Part shown: piece by piece, positions 24,661-33,128 of the stretch
How the letters are laid out: each line of letters starts with the position of its first letter
Position numbering within the stretch: position 1 is the stretch's first letter
NCBI GenBank assembly: GCA_963716215.1
Contig: OY970298.1
Location: 620,001 to 684,000, forward strand
Direction of reading: 5' to 3'
DNA length: 64,000 bases
From: JACVRW01 sp963716215
Lineage (GTDB): Bacteria > Actinomycetota > Thermoleophilia > Solirubrobacterales > Thermoleophilaceae
Notes under the pieces: model-generated
Seen by the model: the letters and a program-made list of their open reading frames with translations, nothing else
The model's database searches: none
Told to the model about the DNA's origin: nothing
Program-made: the position numbers and the translations under genes

Positions 24661-24671
24661 CCATACTAGTA
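24661..24671. promoter_or_regulatory. candidate promoter/operator of the GntR operon
   Basis: An 8-bp perfect palindrome TACTAGTA (24664-24671) in the gap between the GntR gene and the divergent class IV aminotransferase gene. Its minus-strand TAGTAT could be the -10 of the GntR operon, so binding here would block transcription. Inference only. Confidence 0.35.
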
Positions 24672-24733
24672 GGAGATCGGCATCTTGACGACGCACTTGA
24701 AGGTCTTCGCGCGGCGTCTGGGAAGATCCGGGC

Positions 24734-25552
24734 ATGGCAGACGACACCGCGACGAAGACGGCCGAGCTGGGCTCCCTGGACGGGCGCATCGCTCCCAGCG
24801 AGGAGCTCGCGATCCCAGCCACCGACGAGGGCCTGCTGCGCGGCGACGGCGTGTTCGAGGTGATCCGTGTCTACGACGGGGTGGCCTTCGCGCTACGCGA
24901 CCACCTCGACCGGCTCGAGCGTTCAGGGGCGAACCTTCGCTTGCCGGAAGTGTTCCGAAACGAGCTGGAGAGCGAGATTCCGGAGCTGCTGGCGGCGCGC
25001 GGGGGCGGCGAGTTCGACGGTTCGCTCCGCATCGTCATAACGCGCGGCGGGCGGCGACTGCTGCTCACCGAGCCGGCGCCGACCAAGCCGCCCGGCGTCC
25101 GGCTGGGGTTGGTCACGTTCGCGCCCACGCGCGTGCTCGACGGGATCAAGTCGCTCTCGTACGGGGGCAACATGCTCTGCACGCGGCTGGCTCAGGAGCG
25201 CGGGTTCGACGAGGCCCTGCTGGTCACGCCCCACGGTCGCGTGCTCGAGGCGCCGACCTCCACGCTGTTCTGGGTCGACGCGGACGGAACGCTGTGTACG
25301 CCCCCGCTCGACGAGCACATCCTCGCGTCGATAACGCGCGACCGCATCCTGACCCTGCTCGACGTGCAGGAGCGGTCCTGTCCGACCGAGGCCTTGATGG
25401 CGGCCAGCGAGGCGTTCCTCGCGTCGACGATCCGTGAGGTGCAGTCGATCGGCGTGGTCGAGGAGGTCGAGTTCGAGGAAGGGCCGCGTACGCGCGAGGC
25501 CGCGGCGGCGTTTCGCGCACACGTGGAGGCCGAGCTGGCGGGAGAGGGCTAG
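24734..25552 (+). CDS. class IV aminotransferase (BCAT / aminodeoxychorismate lyase-like)
   Basis: A 272-residue PLP fold-type IV enzyme. Seen: LLRGDGVFEVIRVYDGVAFALRDHLDRL split around residue 40-60, the PLP lysine in GIKSLSYGGNML, RLAQERGFDEALLVTPHGRVLEAPTSTLFWV, and LASTIREVQSIGVV near the end. The family includes branched-chain aminotransferase, D-amino acid aminotransferase and 4-amino-4-deoxychorismate lyase; the sequence does not decide between them. ATG 24734. It ends four bases into a short convergent reading frame. Confidence 0.85.
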   Translation: MADDTATKTAELGSLDGRIAPSEELAIPATDEGLLRGDGVFEVIRVYDGVAFALRDHLDRLERSGANLRLPEVFRNELESEIPELLAARGGGEFDGSLRIVITRGGRRLLLTEPAPTKPPGVRLGLVTFAPTRVLDGIKSLSYGGNMLCTRLAQERGFDEALLVTPHGRVLEAPTSTLFWVDADGTLCTPPLDEHILASITRDRILTLLDVQERSCPTEALMAASEAFLASTIREVQSIGVVEEVEFEEGPRTREAAAAFRAHVEAELAGEG

Positions 25553-25656
25553 TCGCGCTCGCGCGGGCTGGGCTGGACCTGGTGCGAGACGAACCAGGCG
25601 ACGTGGCGGGCGACATCCGCCGCCAGGCCCAGCGCGTCTTCGAGCGCCTTGGTCAT
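25549..25656 (-). CDS. possible 35-residue small protein
   Basis: A short reading frame, ATG 25656 to TAG 25549, encoding a small amphipathic helix (MTKALEDALGLAADVARHVAWF...) followed by SHQVQPSPRERD. No known family. Support comes from position: it fills the gap between the aminotransferase and the epimerase gene, its ATG is 11 bases from a TAGGAT -10-like box on its own strand, and its stop overlaps the neighbour's stop. Could be spurious. Confidence 0.4.
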   Translation of the reverse strand: MTKALEDALGLAADVARHVAWFVSHQVQPSPRERD

Positions 25657-25667
25657 CCCGGAGCCCC

Positions 25668-25677
25668 ATCCTAGGTC
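25668..25677. promoter_or_regulatory. overlapping divergent -10 elements (ATCCTAGGTC)
   Basis: Minus-strand TAGGAT (25668-25673) precedes the 35-residue frame, and plus-strand TAGGTC (25672-25677) precedes the epimerase ATG 25684. The centre CCTAGG is palindromic. Same layout as at 2096 and 42348. Confidence 0.4.
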
Positions 25678-25683
25678 CGAATC

Positions 25684-26760
25684 ATGAATTCAGCCCGAAT
25701 CGTCACGATCGTCGGCAACCGCCCGCAGTTCGTAAAGGCGGCCGCCGTCTCGCGCTTGCTGCGCGAGACCCACGAGGAGCTGCTCGTGCACACGGGCCAG
25801 CACTACGACGACGAGCTGTCGCGCGTGTTCTTCGACGAGCTGGCCATTCCGGCCCCCGACCGCGAGCTGGGCGCCGGCACCGGGACCAACACCGCTCAGA
25901 CCGCTCGCATCCTGGGGGCGCTCGAGCCGGTGTTCGCCGAGACCGCCCCGGCGCTGGCCCTCGTCTACGGCGACACCAACTCCACGCTCGCCGGCGCCGT
26001 AGCGGCCGCACAGGCCGGCATACCCGTGGGCCACGTCGAGGCAGGCATGCGCTCCTTCGACCGGAGCATGCCCGAGGAGCTCAATCGGGTCCTGACCGAC
26101 CACGCCAGCGACCTGCTGCTGTGCTCGACGCAGACCGCGGTCGACAACCTCACCCGCGAGGGCGTGCGCGGCGAGACGCGCCTGGTGGGGGACGTGATGG
26201 CCGACGTGTCGCTCGCGTTTCGCGAGATCGCGGCGGAGCGCTCGACCGCGATCGCGGACCTCGGGCTGGAGCACGGCGCATACCTGGTCGCGACGGCCCA
26301 CCGCGCCGGCAACGTCGACCGGCCCGACCGCCTCGAGCGCCTGGTGTCGGTGCTGGAGGCCCTGCCGCGGCCGGTGGTGTTCCCCGTGCACCCGCGCACC
26401 CGCGCGCGGCTCGAGCAGGCGGGGCTGCTCGAGCGCCTGGACGGGCTGACGCTCGTGCCGCCGCTCGGCTACCTCGACTTCCTCGAGCTGGCCCGCCACG
26501 CGCGGGCGATCCTGACCGACTCGGGTGGGGTGCAGAAGGAGGCCTACCTGTTGGGTGTGCCGTGCGTGACCCTGCGGGACACCACCGAGTGGGTGGAGAC
26601 GGTCGACGCCGGCTGGAACGTGCTCGTGGACCTCGACCGAGAGGCCGCCTTGGCCGCTGTCGCGCGGACGCCGCCGGCCGAGCGCCCCGAGCTCTACGGC
26701 GGCGGGCGAGCCGCTCAGCGAGTCTGCGACGCCGTCGCCGCCTACACTGCGCGCCTATGA
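25684..26760 (+). CDS. wecB: non-hydrolysing UDP-N-acetylglucosamine 2-epimerase
   Basis: A 358-residue GT-B fold epimerase, equilibrating UDP-GlcNAc with UDP-ManNAc (or the diacetamido-uronic acid forms as in WbpI). Motifs: IVGNRPQFVKAAAVSRLL, HTGQHYDDELSRVFFDEL split, VYGDTNSTLAG, GHVEAGMRSFDRSMPEE, AHRAGNVD and the late DSGGVQKEAYLLGVPCVTLR. Its stop overlaps the ATG of the dehydrogenase gene (ATGA), and that gene likewise overlaps the acetyltransferase, so three sugar-nucleotide enzymes are translated together. The product feeds envelope polysaccharide or teichuronic acid-like polymers. Confidence 0.92.
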   Translation: MNSARIVTIVGNRPQFVKAAAVSRLLRETHEELLVHTGQHYDDELSRVFFDELAIPAPDRELGAGTGTNTAQTARILGALEPVFAETAPALALVYGDTNSTLAGAVAAAQAGIPVGHVEAGMRSFDRSMPEELNRVLTDHASDLLLCSTQTAVDNLTREGVRGETRLVGDVMADVSLAFREIAAERSTAIADLGLEHGAYLVATAHRAGNVDRPDRLERLVSVLEALPRPVVFPVHPRTRARLEQAGLLERLDGLTLVPPLGYLDFLELARHARAILTDSGGVQKEAYLLGVPCVTLRDTTEWVETVDAGWNVLVDLDREAALAAVARTPPAERPELYGGGRAAQRVCDAVAAYTARL

Positions 26761-27992
26761 AGATTGGCGTCATTGGGCTTGGCTATGTGGGCCTGCCGCT
26801 GGTTGTCGCGTTCGCCGAGGCGGGGCACGACGTGGTGGGCGTGGACGTGGACGCGCGCGTGATCGCGTCCCTGGACGAAGGGCGCTCCCACATCGAGGAC
26901 GTGCCGGACGAGCGGCTGAAGGCGATCTCGGAGCGCTTCCAGCCATCGCCGCGCTACGCGGACCTGGCGAAGGTCGACGCGGTGGTCGTTGCGGTGCCGA
27001 CCCCGCTGACCGCGAACCGCGAGCCGGACCTCCAGCCGCTGATCGACACGGGCACCGCGCTGGGCAACGTCCTCCAGGCGGGCCAGCTGGTGGTGCTCGA
27101 GTCCACCACCTACCCGGGCACCACGCGCGAGCGCTTCGCGCCGCTGCTCGAGGAGTCCGGCCTCGCGGCGGGGCGGGACTTCCACCTCGCGTTCTCGCCG
27201 GAGCGCATCGACCCGGGCCGCACCGACTACACGCTGCGCACGACCCCCAAGGTCGTGGGCGGGCTGACCGACGAGTGCCGCCGCCGGGCCGTCGAGCTGT
27301 ACGAGCAGGTCTGCGACCAGGTCGTTGAGGTGTCCACGCCCGAGTCGGCGGAGCTGACCAAGCTGCTCGAGAACATCTTCCGCTCGGTCAACATCGCGCT
27401 GGTCAACGAGCTGGCGATCCTGTGCGACCGGATGGGCATTGACGTGTGGGAGGTCGTGGACGCGGCCGCCACCAAGCCGTACGGCTTCATGTCGTTCAAG
27501 CCCGGCCCCGGCATGGGCGGCCACTGCCTGCCGGTCGATCCGTTCTACCTCGCCTGGCGTGCGCGCGAGTTCGACATGCAGACGGAGTTCGTGGAGCTGG
27601 CCGGTGAGGTCAACCAGCGCATGCCGTACTTCTGCGTGGACCGGATCACGCGCGCCCTCAACGATCAGGCCAAGGCGGTCAAGGGGTCGCGCGTGGCGAT
27701 CATGGGCGTGTCGTACAAGCCGGGCGTCGGTGACATGCGCGAGTCGCCGGCGCTACGGATCGTCCGGCTGCTGCGCGAGCTGGGCGCCGACGTGAGCTAC
27801 CACGACGACTTCGTGCCCGAGCTGCCCGATTTCGGGCTGCGCAGCGAGTGGCCTGAGGAGGCCGACTGCGTGGCGATCGTGACCGCCCACCCGGGCCTGG
27901 ACCTGGAGCGGCTCGTGGCGGAGGCGCCGCTCGTGGTGGACTTCCGCGGGGTCACGCGCGGCATCGAGGCGCCGCACCTCGTACGCCTATGA
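26757..27992 (+). CDS. UDP-sugar 6-dehydrogenase (WecC/WbpA type)
   Basis: A 411-residue NAD-dependent oxidase of C6 of a nucleotide sugar. The Rossmann motif is IGVIGLGYVGLPLVVAFAEAGH, the thioester Cys is in GPGMGGHCLPVDPFYLAW, the conserved lysine is in ELTKLLENIFRSVNIA and the C-terminal domain has GVSYKPGVGDMRESPALRIV. It matches UDP-ManNAc dehydrogenase (WecC) and UDP-GlcNAc 6-dehydrogenase (WbpA) more than UDP-glucose dehydrogenase. Placement after the 2-epimerase and before an acetyltransferase suggests a 2-acetamido-uronic acid pathway. Confidence 0.9.
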   Translation: MKIGVIGLGYVGLPLVVAFAEAGHDVVGVDVDARVIASLDEGRSHIEDVPDERLKAISERFQPSPRYADLAKVDAVVVAVPTPLTANREPDLQPLIDTGTALGNVLQAGQLVVLESTTYPGTTRERFAPLLEESGLAAGRDFHLAFSPERIDPGRTDYTLRTTPKVVGGLTDECRRRAVELYEQVCDQVVEVSTPESAELTKLLENIFRSVNIALVNELAILCDRMGIDVWEVVDAAATKPYGFMSFKPGPGMGGHCLPVDPFYLAWRAREFDMQTEFVELAGEVNQRMPYFCVDRITRALNDQAKAVKGSRVAIMGVSYKPGVGDMRESPALRIVRLLRELGADVSYHDDFVPELPDFGLRSEWPEEADCVAIVTAHPGLDLERLVAEAPLVVDFRGVTRGIEAPHLVRL

Positions 27993-28669
27993 GCGGAGCC
28001 GGGGCCGGCGGCGACGCCGCCCTGCCCGGCGACGCGATCGTCGGCGCGCACGTCGTCGTCTACCCCGGGACCGTGCTCGGCCGCGAGGTGCACCTCGGCG
28101 ACGGGTGCGTCGTCGGCAAGCCGCCGGTGCTGGGCGCGAGCTCGAGCGCGACTCGTGAGGCACCGTCGCCGGCGCGACTCGGCGACGGCGTGGCGATCGG
28201 CGCGGGCGCGGTGGTGCTCGCGGGCGCTGTGCTGGGCGACGGCTGCGTGATCGCCGACCAGGCGCACGTGCGCGAGCGCACCACGATCGGCGCTGGCACG
28301 GTGGTGGGGCGCGCGGCGTCCGTCGAGAACGACGTGAGCGTGGGGGCGAGGGTGAGGCTGCAGACGAACGCCTACATCACGGCCTGGTCGGTCGTCGAGG
28401 ACGACGTGTTCGTGGCGCCCGGGGTGGTGCTGACCAACGACCCGACCGGCGGCCGGCGCCGAGCGGGGCACGAGCTGCGCGGCGCCACCCTGCGGCGCGC
28501 GTGTCGCATCGGCGGCGGGGCTGTTCTGCTGCCTGGGGTTGAGGTCGGCGAGGAGGCCTTCGTCGCGGCGGGCGCGGTGGTTACCGCCGACGTCCCCGCC
28601 AGGACGCTGGTGATGGGGGTGCCCGCACGGGTGGTCCGCGAGGTGCCCGAGGACGAGCTGCTGAGCTGA
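27989..28669 (+). CDS. left-handed beta-helix acyltransferase (WbpD-like)
   Basis: A 226-residue hexapeptide-repeat protein; repeats such as AIVGAHVVVYPGTVLG, VAIGAGAVVLAGAVLGDGCVI and TIGAGTVVGRAASV build the beta-helix. The block LQTNAYITAWSVVEDDVFVAPGVVLTNDP is typical of WbpD-like UDP-sugar N-acetyltransferases. ATG overlaps the dehydrogenase stop. If WbpD-like, it would acetylate a 3-amino-uronic acid; the needed oxidase/aminotransferase genes (WbpB, WbpE) are not in the window. Confidence 0.82.
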   Translation: MSGAGAGGDAALPGDAIVGAHVVVYPGTVLGREVHLGDGCVVGKPPVLGASSSATREAPSPARLGDGVAIGAGAVVLAGAVLGDGCVIADQAHVRERTTIGAGTVVGRAASVENDVSVGARVRLQTNAYITAWSVVEDDVFVAPGVVLTNDPTGGRRRAGHELRGATLRRACRIGGGAVLLPGVEVGEEAFVAAGAVVTADVPARTLVMGVPARVVREVPEDELLS

Positions 28670-28732
28670 GCACGGCGCCGCGCCGCCTCGGCCCGGCGTG
28701 CTGCCGCCTGCGGTGGTGGTTTCATTTCGCGC

Positions 28733-29407
28733 ATGGAAAGCGGCTCGCCACCTCCCCAGCAGCCCGGCCCCGAGAGCGTTCCGCCTCAGGGACCGCAGGC
28801 GCCATCCCCTCAGGCGCCAGGGCCGCAGGCACCGCCACCGGAGGCACCCGGCTACTCGCCGATACCCGACGGGCCGCAGGCGCCACCCGGCGGCTGGCAG
28901 CAGCCGATCCCGCGCGGGCAGGGCTGGGAGGGGCAGCCGCTCGCCAGCTGGGGCAGCCGCGCGGCGGCGTGGTTCATCGACTGGATGATCCTGCTGATCC
29001 CCGCGCTGGTCCTCTTCTTCGTCGTCGTCGCGGGCGCGGTCGGGATCTCCGGGAACGACGACACCTCCACCGGCGCCGCGATCGCCGCGGTGATCCTGTA
29101 CGTGATCTTGATCTGTGTGGTGCTGCTGCTCTACGCGCCGCTCTTGATGATGCGCCAGGGCGCCCACAACGGCCAGACGCTCGGAAAGCAGATGATCGGC
29201 ATCCGGGTGGTGCGCGACAGCGGGGAGACGATGGGCTTCGCCTGGGCGGCGTACCGAGAAGTCGTGATCAAGGGGCTGCTGGTGGGCATCGCCTCCTCGA
29301 TCATCCCGTTCATCCCGTGGCTGCTGGACAACCTCTGGCCGCTCTGGGACGGCGAGAACCGAGCCCTGCACGACATGGCCGCGCAGACGCACGTGCTGCG
29401 CGCGTAG
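28733..29407 (+). CDS. RDD family membrane protein with proline-rich N-terminus
   Basis: A 224-residue protein. Residues 1-60 are disordered and rich in Pro/Gln/Gly; an RDD domain follows with the arginine-aspartate signature ASWGSRAAAWFIDWMILL and LGKQMIGIRVVRDSGETMGF, plus three hydrophobic helices. RDD proteins are proposed transporters or antiporters; function unknown here. ATG 28733. It converges with purA with a five-base spacer. Confidence 0.82.
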   Translation: MESGSPPPQQPGPESVPPQGPQAPSPQAPGPQAPPPEAPGYSPIPDGPQAPPGGWQQPIPRGQGWEGQPLASWGSRAAAWFIDWMILLIPALVLFFVVVAGAVGISGNDDTSTGAAIAAVILYVILICVVLLLYAPLLMMRQGAHNGQTLGKQMIGIRVVRDSGETMGFAWAAYREVVIKGLLVGIASSIIPFIPWLLDNLWPLWDGENRALHDMAAQTHVLRA

Positions 29408-29412
29408 CCGGG

Positions 29413-30720
29413 TCAGGCGGCCGCTGGGCGCAGCTGCTCGGCCGCGCCCGTCCAGATCATCTCGTCGCGGGCCGGCCCGACGCCGACCATCACGATCGGG
29501 ATGTCGAGGTACTCCTCGATGAACTCGAGATAGGACTGCGCGTTCGCCGGCAGCTCCTCGATCGAGCGGACGCCGGAGATGTCCTCGTGCCAGCCGGGCA
29601 GTTCGACCAGGTCGCCCTGCACCTTGTGGACGATCGACTGGTGGTAGGGGAACTCGTCGAAGGTGGCGCCCTCCGGCCCGAGGTACCGGACGCCCACGTA
29701 GAGCGGGTCGATGCCGGTGAGCACGTCCAGCTTGGTCAGCACGAGGCCGGTGAGACCGTTGATCCGAGTCGCGTAACGAAGCGCGACGAGATCGATCCAG
29801 CCCGTGCGCCGCGGCCGTCCGGTGGTGGTGCCGAACTCGCCACCGGCCTCACGGATGCGCTCGCCGAGCGCTTCGTCGAGCTCCGTGGGGAACGGTCCGG
29901 CGCCGACCCGAGTGGCGTAGGCCTTGGCGATGCCCCAGACGTCGTCGATCGAGCGCGGGCCCACGCCCGCGCCGGCGCAGGCGGCCCCGGCGACGGTGTT
30001 CGACGAGGTCACGAACGGGTAGGTGCCGTGGTCGATGTCCAGCAGTGCGCCCTGCGCCCCCTCGAAGACGACCAGGCCACCCTGGTCGAGCGCGCGCCAG
30101 GCGATCGGCGGCGTGTCCGCGATGTAGCCCTCGAGCCGGTGCCCGAGCAGGCGGTACTCCTCGCTCATCGCGTGCAGGTCGAGCTCGGGGTTCTTCGCGA
30201 ACGGGCGCAGCATCAGCCGCTTGGGCTCGAGCGCCGTGTAGATCTTCTTGCGCAGGATCTTCTCGTCGAGCAGGTCCTGCATGCGGATGCCGAGCCGGGA
30301 GGCCTTGTCCGCGTAGCAGGGGCCGATGCCGCGCCGCGTGGTGCCGATCTGCAGCTTGCCGAGCTGGGCCTCGCCGGCGTGGTCGAGCAGCTTGTGGTAC
30401 GGCATGATCAGGTGCGCGTTAGCCGAAATGCGCAGGCCGCTGAGGTCGATGCGGCGGCGCGACAACTCGGCGATCTCCTCGGTCAGCACCTTCGGGTCCA
30501 CGACCACGCCGTTGCCGATCGCGCACAGCTTGCCGGGGTAGAGGATGCCCGAAGGGATCAGGTGGAACTTGAAGGTCTCACCGTCACGGACGATCGTGTG
30601 GCCGGCGTTGTTGCCACCCTGAAACCGGATCACGAGATCGGCCTGCTCGGCGAGCAGGTCGACGACCTTGCCCTTCCCCTCGTCGCCCCACTGGGCGCCC
30701 ACGATTACGAGTCCGGCCAT
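29413..30720 (-). CDS. purA: adenylosuccinate synthetase
   Basis: A 435-residue enzyme converting IMP, aspartate and GTP to adenylosuccinate. Signature GAQWGDEGKGKVVD at the N-terminus, GGNNAGHTIV, TTRRGIGPCYADKASR, KDI-like VTSSNTVAGAACAGAGVGP and GTTTGRPRRTGWIDLVALRY are all present. ATG 30720; a TACACT -10-like box about 11 bases upstream suggests its own promoter after the dnaB operon. It ends near the RDD gene on the other strand. Confidence 0.97.
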   Translation of the reverse strand: MAGLVIVGAQWGDEGKGKVVDLLAEQADLVIRFQGGNNAGHTIVRDGETFKFHLIPSGILYPGKLCAIGNGVVVDPKVLTEEIAELSRRRIDLSGLRISANAHLIMPYHKLLDHAGEAQLGKLQIGTTRRGIGPCYADKASRLGIRMQDLLDEKILRKKIYTALEPKRLMLRPFAKNPELDLHAMSEEYRLLGHRLEGYIADTPPIAWRALDQGGLVVFEGAQGALLDIDHGTYPFVTSSNTVAGAACAGAGVGPRSIDDVWGIAKAYATRVGAGPFPTELDEALGERIREAGGEFGTTTGRPRRTGWIDLVALRYATRINGLTGLVLTKLDVLTGIDPLYVGVRYLGPEGATFDEFPYHQSIVHKVQGDLVELPGWHEDISGVRSIEELPANAQSYLEFIEEYLDIPIVMVGVGPARDEMIWTGAAEQLRPAAA

Positions 30721-30745
30721 GCGAAAGCGAGTGTACGGATGCGAG

Positions 30746-30765
30746 CTGGGGGCTCGCGCCCCCAG
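30746..30765 (-). terminator. GC-rich hairpin between helicase loader gene and purA
   Basis: CTGGGGGC and GCCCCCAG form a perfect 8-bp stem with a 4-base loop, 57 bases after the loader stop and just before the purA promoter. There is no U-run, as is common in high-GC actinobacteria. Likely ends the rpsF-dnaB transcript. Confidence 0.5.
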
Positions 30766-30821
30766 TCCCCCGTGGCGCGCTGGCCGGCCCGCTAGGGCGC
30801 TGCCCTTGCGGCCCCGCCCGG

Positions 30822-31718
30822 CTAGGCGCCCTGTGCCGCCATGCGCAGGTCTGGGCCCATGATTGGGATCGGGTCGTCGCAGATCTCCACCAGCCGCGAG
30901 ACCGTTCGGGCGCCGATCTGGCGACGCAGGCGGAGGATCGGGTCGTAGCTGCTGTCCGGGTCGAGGTCCGCCACGCGTGCGGTCACTTGCTCGAGGCGAT
31001 CGACGATGCGGCGCAGGTCGTCCAGGTCGCGGCCGTCCATGCGTCCCGACGTCGTGGCGTCGCGCAGGTCGCGGACGCTCGCTTGAAGCAGCCGCGCCGG
31101 GGCATCCGGGTCCGCGTCCGGGATGTTGGTGGTCACCACCACCGATCGCCGGTCCTGCCAGCGCTCGTTGACGATCGAGTAGAGCTGCTCGAGCACCCAC
31201 TCGGTCTGCTTCTCGGCGCCCAGGTCGTCGAGCACGAGCACGTCGACCGTGCAGAGGCGGCGGAAGAAGTCGAGGTACGTGTCGCTGGCGTCGCGGTCGA
31301 AGGTGCGCTTGATCTCGGCGAGCAGGCGGGGCACCGGATAGACGGCGTATGAGCGGCCCGCATCCTTGGCCGCCTTGGCGACCAGGATGGCGAGCGAGGT
31401 CTTGCCCGTACCGACCGGGCCGTCGAACCACAGCCCGCGTCCGGAGTCGAGGTGCTCACCGATCGAGCGCACGAAGGTGCGCACCTGTCTGAGCACCATC
31501 GGGTCGAGCGAGACGATCGGCTCGCGGTCGAAGGACACCTCGAGGAAGCGCCGTCCGATCCCGGTGCCGATGCCGCCGCTCACGGCCTTGCGCATGCGCT
31601 GCTCGCGGCAGCGGCACGGCCGGGCGTCGCCGGTGGTCTCGTCCAGCAGCCAGGTCGAGCCGTCGCACTCCCCGAAGGGACACGCCACCGGCTCCTGGGG
31701 GACGACCCGGCGCAACAC
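30822..31718 (-). CDS. DnaC/DnaI-type replicative helicase loader (AAA+ ATPase)
   Basis: A 298-residue AAA+ ATPase. The N-terminus has a cysteine cluster (ACPFGECDGSTWLL ... ARPCRCREQR) like the zinc-binding domain of DnaI. Walker A is GPVGTGKTSLAI, Walker B VLVLDDLGAE, followed by a sensor-1 VVVTTN. The C-terminus (about 200-298) is longer than in IstB-type proteins. GTG 31718 starts one base before the end of dnaB, so the two are coupled, which argues for loading the DnaB helicase and against an insertion-sequence IstB. Known Actinobacteria usually lack such loaders, making it notable. Confidence 0.8.
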   Translation of the reverse strand: MLRRVVPQEPVACPFGECDGSTWLLDETTGDARPCRCREQRMRKAVSGGIGTGIGRRFLEVSFDREPIVSLDPMVLRQVRTFVRSIGEHLDSGRGLWFDGPVGTGKTSLAILVAKAAKDAGRSYAVYPVPRLLAEIKRTFDRDASDTYLDFFRRLCTVDVLVLDDLGAEKQTEWVLEQLYSIVNERWQDRRSVVVTTNIPDADPDAPARLLQASVRDLRDATTSGRMDGRDLDDLRRIVDRLEQVTARVADLDPDSSYDPILRLRRQIGARTVSRLVEICDDPIPIMGPDLRMAAQGA

Positions 31719-31719
31719 G

Positions 31720-33120
31720 TCAGCCCGCTCCGTTGCTGTCTGGCATCGGCGCCACCGCGCTGTGGTCGCGGTAGAGGCTCGCGAAGCGCGGGTACTTCGG
31801 CAGGAAGCTGAGCGTGACCTTGCCGATCGGGCCGTTGCGGTGCTTGGCGAAGAAGATGTCCGCCTCGCCCAGGCGCTCGGACTCCTGGTCGTAGTACTCC
31901 TCGCGATAGACGAACATCACGACGTCGGCGTCCTGCTCGAGCTGGCCGCTCTCGCGCAGGTCGGAGAGCATCGGCACCGGCGGGTGGCGCGACTCGACGG
32001 CACGCGACAGCTGCGAGACCGCGACGACGGGGATGTCGAGCTCGCGGGCGAGGATCTTCAGGCCACGGCTGATCTGCCCGACCTGCTCCACACGGCTGTC
32101 GGAGCGTCCATCCGGCCGGACCAGCTGGAGGTAGTCGACCACGATCAGGCCCAGGCCGCCATGGCGCTGGTGCAGCCGGCGGGCCTTGGCGCGCATCTCG
32201 AGCACGCCGATGTCGCTGGAGTCGTCGATGAAGATCGGCGCGGCGGCGAGCTTCTCGACGGCGCGCAGCACCTTGGGCCAGCGGTCCGCCTTGACGCGGC
32301 CCTTTCTGAGCTCGTCGCTCGACACCTTGGCCTGGGAGGCGATGAAGCGGTGGGCCAGCTCGGTCTCGGACATCTCGAGCGAGAACAACGCGACCGGCTT
32401 GCCGTGGTCGATGGCTGCGTTCTCGGCGATGTTGGTGGCAAGGGTCGACTTGCCCATCGACGGTCGCGCCGCCAGCACGATCAGGTTGCCGTTCTGGAAG
32501 CCGCCGGTGAGATCGTCGATGTCGGCGAAGCCCGACGGCGTGCCGGTGAGGCCGATGTCCTTGCGCGACAGCTCCTCGAGCTTGTCGATCTCCTCGTGGA
32601 GAACGGCCTCGATGGTGCGCATCTCGGCCATACCGCCCTCGCCGCCGATGCGGAACAGCGCGGCCTCGGCGCGCTCGATCAGCTCGCGCGGCTCGCCGCG
32701 ATGGGCCAGCACCTCGGCCTGGATCTGGCGGGTGGTCTCGAGGATCCCGCGCATCAGCGCGTCGTCGCGGACGATGCGCGCGTAGTCGAGCACGGCGCCG
32801 ACCGCGGGTACCACCGTGGGCAGGGAGTGGACGTACGCCTCGCCGCCGGCCTCGTCGAGGACGCCCTGGCTGCGCAGGTCGTCGCAGACCGTGAGGGCGT
32901 CTACCGCCTCGGGGTCCGCCTTCTCCTTGAGGCGGAGCATCGCCTGGAAGATGCGCTGGTGGCGCGGGCGGTAGAAATGGTCGGGCTTCAGCCCGATCTC
33001 GAGCAGCACGCCGTCGAGCGCCTGCTCGGTGAGCAGGATCGCGCCGAGCACCGAGGCCTCGGCCTCGGCGTTGTGGGGAGGGACGCTGCCCGCTGACTCA
33101 GGCGGGACCGCGACTGCCAC
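31720..33120 (-). CDS. dnaB: replicative DNA helicase DnaB
   Basis: A 466-residue hexameric helicase. N-terminal domain (about 12-115) with PPHNAEAEASVLGAILL, linker, then the RecA-like core: Walker A ARPSMGKSTLATNIA, LFSLEMSETELAHRFIA, Walker B LIVVDYLQLVRP, and the C-terminal LSDLRESGQLEQDADVVMF and KHRNGPIGKVTLSF. No intein is present. GTG 33120. It lies nine bases after rplI in the classical rpsF-ssb-rpsR-rplI-dnaB order. Confidence 0.97.
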   Translation of the reverse strand: MAVAVPPESAGSVPPHNAEAEASVLGAILLTEQALDGVLLEIGLKPDHFYRPRHQRIFQAMLRLKEKADPEAVDALTVCDDLRSQGVLDEAGGEAYVHSLPTVVPAVGAVLDYARIVRDDALMRGILETTRQIQAEVLAHRGEPRELIERAEAALFRIGGEGGMAEMRTIEAVLHEEIDKLEELSRKDIGLTGTPSGFADIDDLTGGFQNGNLIVLAARPSMGKSTLATNIAENAAIDHGKPVALFSLEMSETELAHRFIASQAKVSSDELRKGRVKADRWPKVLRAVEKLAAAPIFIDDSSDIGVLEMRAKARRLHQRHGGLGLIVVDYLQLVRPDGRSDSRVEQVGQISRGLKILARELDIPVVAVSQLSRAVESRHPPVPMLSDLRESGQLEQDADVVMFVYREEYYDQESERLGEADIFFAKHRNGPIGKVTLSFLPKYPRFASLYRDHSAVAPMPDSNGAG

Positions 33121-33128
33121 GCGGGGCG

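Noticed and set aside
30822..31718. IstB-type insertion-sequence ATPase
   Set aside because: No transposase or inverted repeats nearby and it is coupled to dnaB, so a replicative helicase loader fits better.
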